From the NCBI GenBank assembly GCA_964019335.1, contig OZ025714.1:310001-374000 (forward strand): 64,000 nt of DNA, written 5' to 3'. The notes below the pieces were generated by a model. It searched no databases, was not told the DNA's origin, and saw only the letters and a program-made list of their open reading frames with translations. The first letter of the stretch is position 1. Every line of letters starts with the position of its first letter. The position numbers and the translations under genes were made by a program. This DNA comes from Diplonema japonicum (Eukaryota > Euglenozoa > Diplonemea > Diplonemida > Diplonemidae). Below are positions 62,101-64,000 of the stretch, one piece after another.

Positions 62101-64000
62101 TCAGGATTTGCATTCTAAACTGGTCCCGCATTTTGTACAAGGTCAAGGCTTGCGGTGGAATGACGAAGGTTTGGTCCTCTTGGGTCTCGGACGCGTTCAT
62201 GATCTCCAAGTAGTTGATCTCGCGTAGCATTTTCACGAGCTCGGGGTCGAAGTTAACCTTGACCTGGCCGGAGGTTTCGTCTTTGTTGAGGAGGTTTAGT
62301 TTCAGTTTTTCGCTTGATGTTGCGCCGACTTGTCCGGCCCATTTGTCGGCGCAGGCGTGGATGTAGGCTTTGAGGTTGTTGGAAAGCTGCCTTTGAAGAT
62401 TCAATGTTTCAATGGCGAGCTCGCTTTGCATCACGGGTTTCGACAGTTCCGTGATGCGCTGGTACGGCTCAGAGATCCTCTCGAACAGGCCCTTGGCGAA
62501 GATGAGCTGCGACGATGTCTGCGGCATCCTGTTGTAGACCGTGAGCTTCGACATGGTATCGTCTTTGAAGGTGTGGAAACACTCTTGTACCGACAATAGA
62601 TCGTTTTGATAGGCCTTCAGGACGTCGAGCTGCCGCTTCTGCCATTCCTGGTGGATCACTGACCTGTCCAAAAAGCCTTCATACGTGTCGACCAGCTTGA
62701 AAGCGTTGTACAAAGCCTGCGCGTCTTCCATCGATTGAGAAAGCATGGAACCAAGCCGCATTTCCATCTTCCGGACATGTGCTCTAAACGCAGAAAAGTC
62801 GTGATCGAATCTGGGCTCTTCCACGTTCAACAAGTCGTAACCACCTTCCTCCGGGCTGTGGAATTCTTGGTACACCGCGAGGAATTCCTTGTAGATTTGC
62901 ACGATGTTTTGGGAGAGCTCCGCTCCTTGTGTGCCGCCGATCTCAACTTTTTCAAGCCTGTTGAACAACATTGCGGTCTCTAACACATCCAGTAGATCGT
63001 GGCATCGCTCCAGGAAAGCGTCGAGCCGGGAGAAGAGAGTGGTGTTTTGGAACTTCCATGACCGAGGCTTCACTTCTTCCGTCCCGTCGACAGCTTCTCT
63101 TCCGGCTTTGCTTTTGTAGTGAAAATACCATGTTTTGAAATGGCTGCAGACGGTGAGGGTGCCCGAGAGGCGCTTTACAGCTTCGTCGGGCTCGCATTGA
63201 AATAGGTCTTCGATATTTACATTGGCCTTGGCAGAGCTGATCAAATCGTTGCAAACTTCTCTAATGAGAATGACGAGCCTTGTTGGTGTGTTGTAGTGCT
63301 TCGAGTGGGTCCACAGGATGTACACGTAATGGAACAGCTTTTTAAAAATCCCCTGCGATATTAGGTTTTCAAAGCTTTCCGTGTCCTGGGCGTCGGCGAT
63401 GTCGAAGAAGGTTTCTTTCAGCGGTTCGAGGAATCTGTAGTTTTCACGGGCTTCTTCAGCGCTTTTTCTCAGCTCGGCGATCAGTTCGGAAAAGGGTTTG
63501 TGATACGACGACCCGGCTTTGGACAGCATCACGATCACCTTCAAAACCTTCGACGCGTGAAGCTGTTCTTCCAACGACAGCAAGTTGTCACGTTTGTTCC
63601 GCCAAAATTCAAGCTCTTCCTTAGGGCCGGGATGGCCTTCGACAAGCATTGATTCAGGACTTTGTTGCATCGCTGATTTTATTTGCGCTGTCCACGCGAC
63701 AACGACTGATTCAAGCTGGTACAGAAGATCTTTATCACGGGTGGGCTCGTCAACTTTGTCCGGGAAGGATATTGGCGGTAACGGAAGCAATGTCCGGCCA
63801 CCGCAGAGCCCGTTCGTCACCAAAACATGTGCTAGGTAAGTGTGCACGTTTTCCATCAACGCTGGTTGTGCGACCTCGGGTATTTGTTCTATGTTTTTGT
63901 CGATTTTCAGAAGCGGGAGGAACACAGATCTTGAGTACTGGTCCAGAGTGTCCAACGGTCGAACATACAAATCGCCGAAAATTATGGTTTTGTTGATGTT
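50175..64000 (-). CDS. Axonemal outer-arm dynein heavy chain, beta type; 5' end beyond window
   Basis: Exons 64000-52553, 52505-52251, 52203-51175, 51116-50379 and 50324-50175 give 4539 visible residues. The introns are 47, 47, 58 and 54 bases, all phase 0 and GT-AG. The frame enters from the right edge without a start. The four P-loops are GPAGTGKTETT (near 58540-58570), GPAGCGK (57690-57715), GTAGTGKS (56690-56715) and GVGGSGKQS (55630-55656). The AAA1 sensor CFDEFNRI is near 58410. A coiled-coil stalk lies at about 54000-55000. Splicing restores SLGQGQE and the C-terminal YECPLYKT...KWVIAGV segment. PLIYGLHANAEIGF and the LFQTINELQP region resemble DNAH9/11/17 and algal or trypanosome beta chains. 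It drives outer-arm flagellar beating. An acidic insertion of about 100 residues sits in AAA6 (51780-51960). Confidence 0.95.

Noticed and set aside
1-64000. CRISPR arrays, prokaryotic operons, riboswitches or Shine-Dalgarno sites
   Set aside because: The window is eukaryotic; no direct-repeat spacer arrays or prokaryotic signals were seen.

Overview
The window is nuclear DNA of a protist, most like a euglenozoan and, within that group, more like a diplonemid than a kinetoplastid; this placement is inference. Every gene I can support lies on the minus strand, head to tail, with no strand switch in 64 kb. Two tandem class III adenylate cyclases resemble the trypanosome receptor-cyclase type. 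Four genes carry short cis-spliced GT-AG introns, which kinetoplastids almost lack. Stops TAA, TAG and TGA are all used, so the code looks standard. Homopolymer runs of all four bases fill the spacers, and a run of A usually sits just before the start codon in the sense direction.

Layout in plus coordinates (genes read right to left). 1-16 kb: the 5' part of a sulfatase, a kelch-RING protein, a small DCC-family thiol protein, a MORN-like protein, a 933-residue Ser/Pro-rich protein rebuilt here from two open frames and three introns, an unknown 578-residue protein, a DDX49/Dbp8-like helicase, and a secreted VWA-Cache protein. 16-25 kb: a low-density accessory stretch with a decayed non-LTR retroelement, a broken kinase-BspA leucine-rich-repeat gene with ten or so 75-bp repeats, and a broken NADPH-oxidase/ferric-reductase-like gene. 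25-34.5 kb: a PCIF1-like mRNA-cap methyltransferase, formate-tetrahydrofolate ligase with four exons, an inositol-polyphosphate 5-phosphatase with a PDZ-like insertion inside its catalytic domain, a protein with two ZFAND1-type ubiquitin-like domains, and a small DM10-like protein. 34.5-36 kb: two more 5'-truncated copies of the retroelement. 36-41 kb: tandem adenylate cyclases that share a 1483-bp tract apparently free of differences but have diverged membrane domains. 41-46 kb: a 183-bp perfect inverted repeat, a MITE-like element with GGAAAC repeats, a MATE transporter, and hairpins with TACTGTAAA ends. 46-64 kb: an ARM/HEAT-like membrane-anchored protein, a zeta-toxin-fold kinase, and a large outer-arm beta-type dynein heavy chain running off the right edge.

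The genes are a mix of flagellar (dynein, perhaps the DM10-like and MORN-like proteins), signalling (cyclases, 5-phosphatase), RNA (helicase, cap methyltransferase), one-carbon metabolism and transport functions. Their order follows no pathway, as expected for polycistronic euglenozoan arrays. The most unusual structural signals are the A-rich introns and leaders, the long perfect palindrome with its neighbouring element, and the homogenised cyclase pair.
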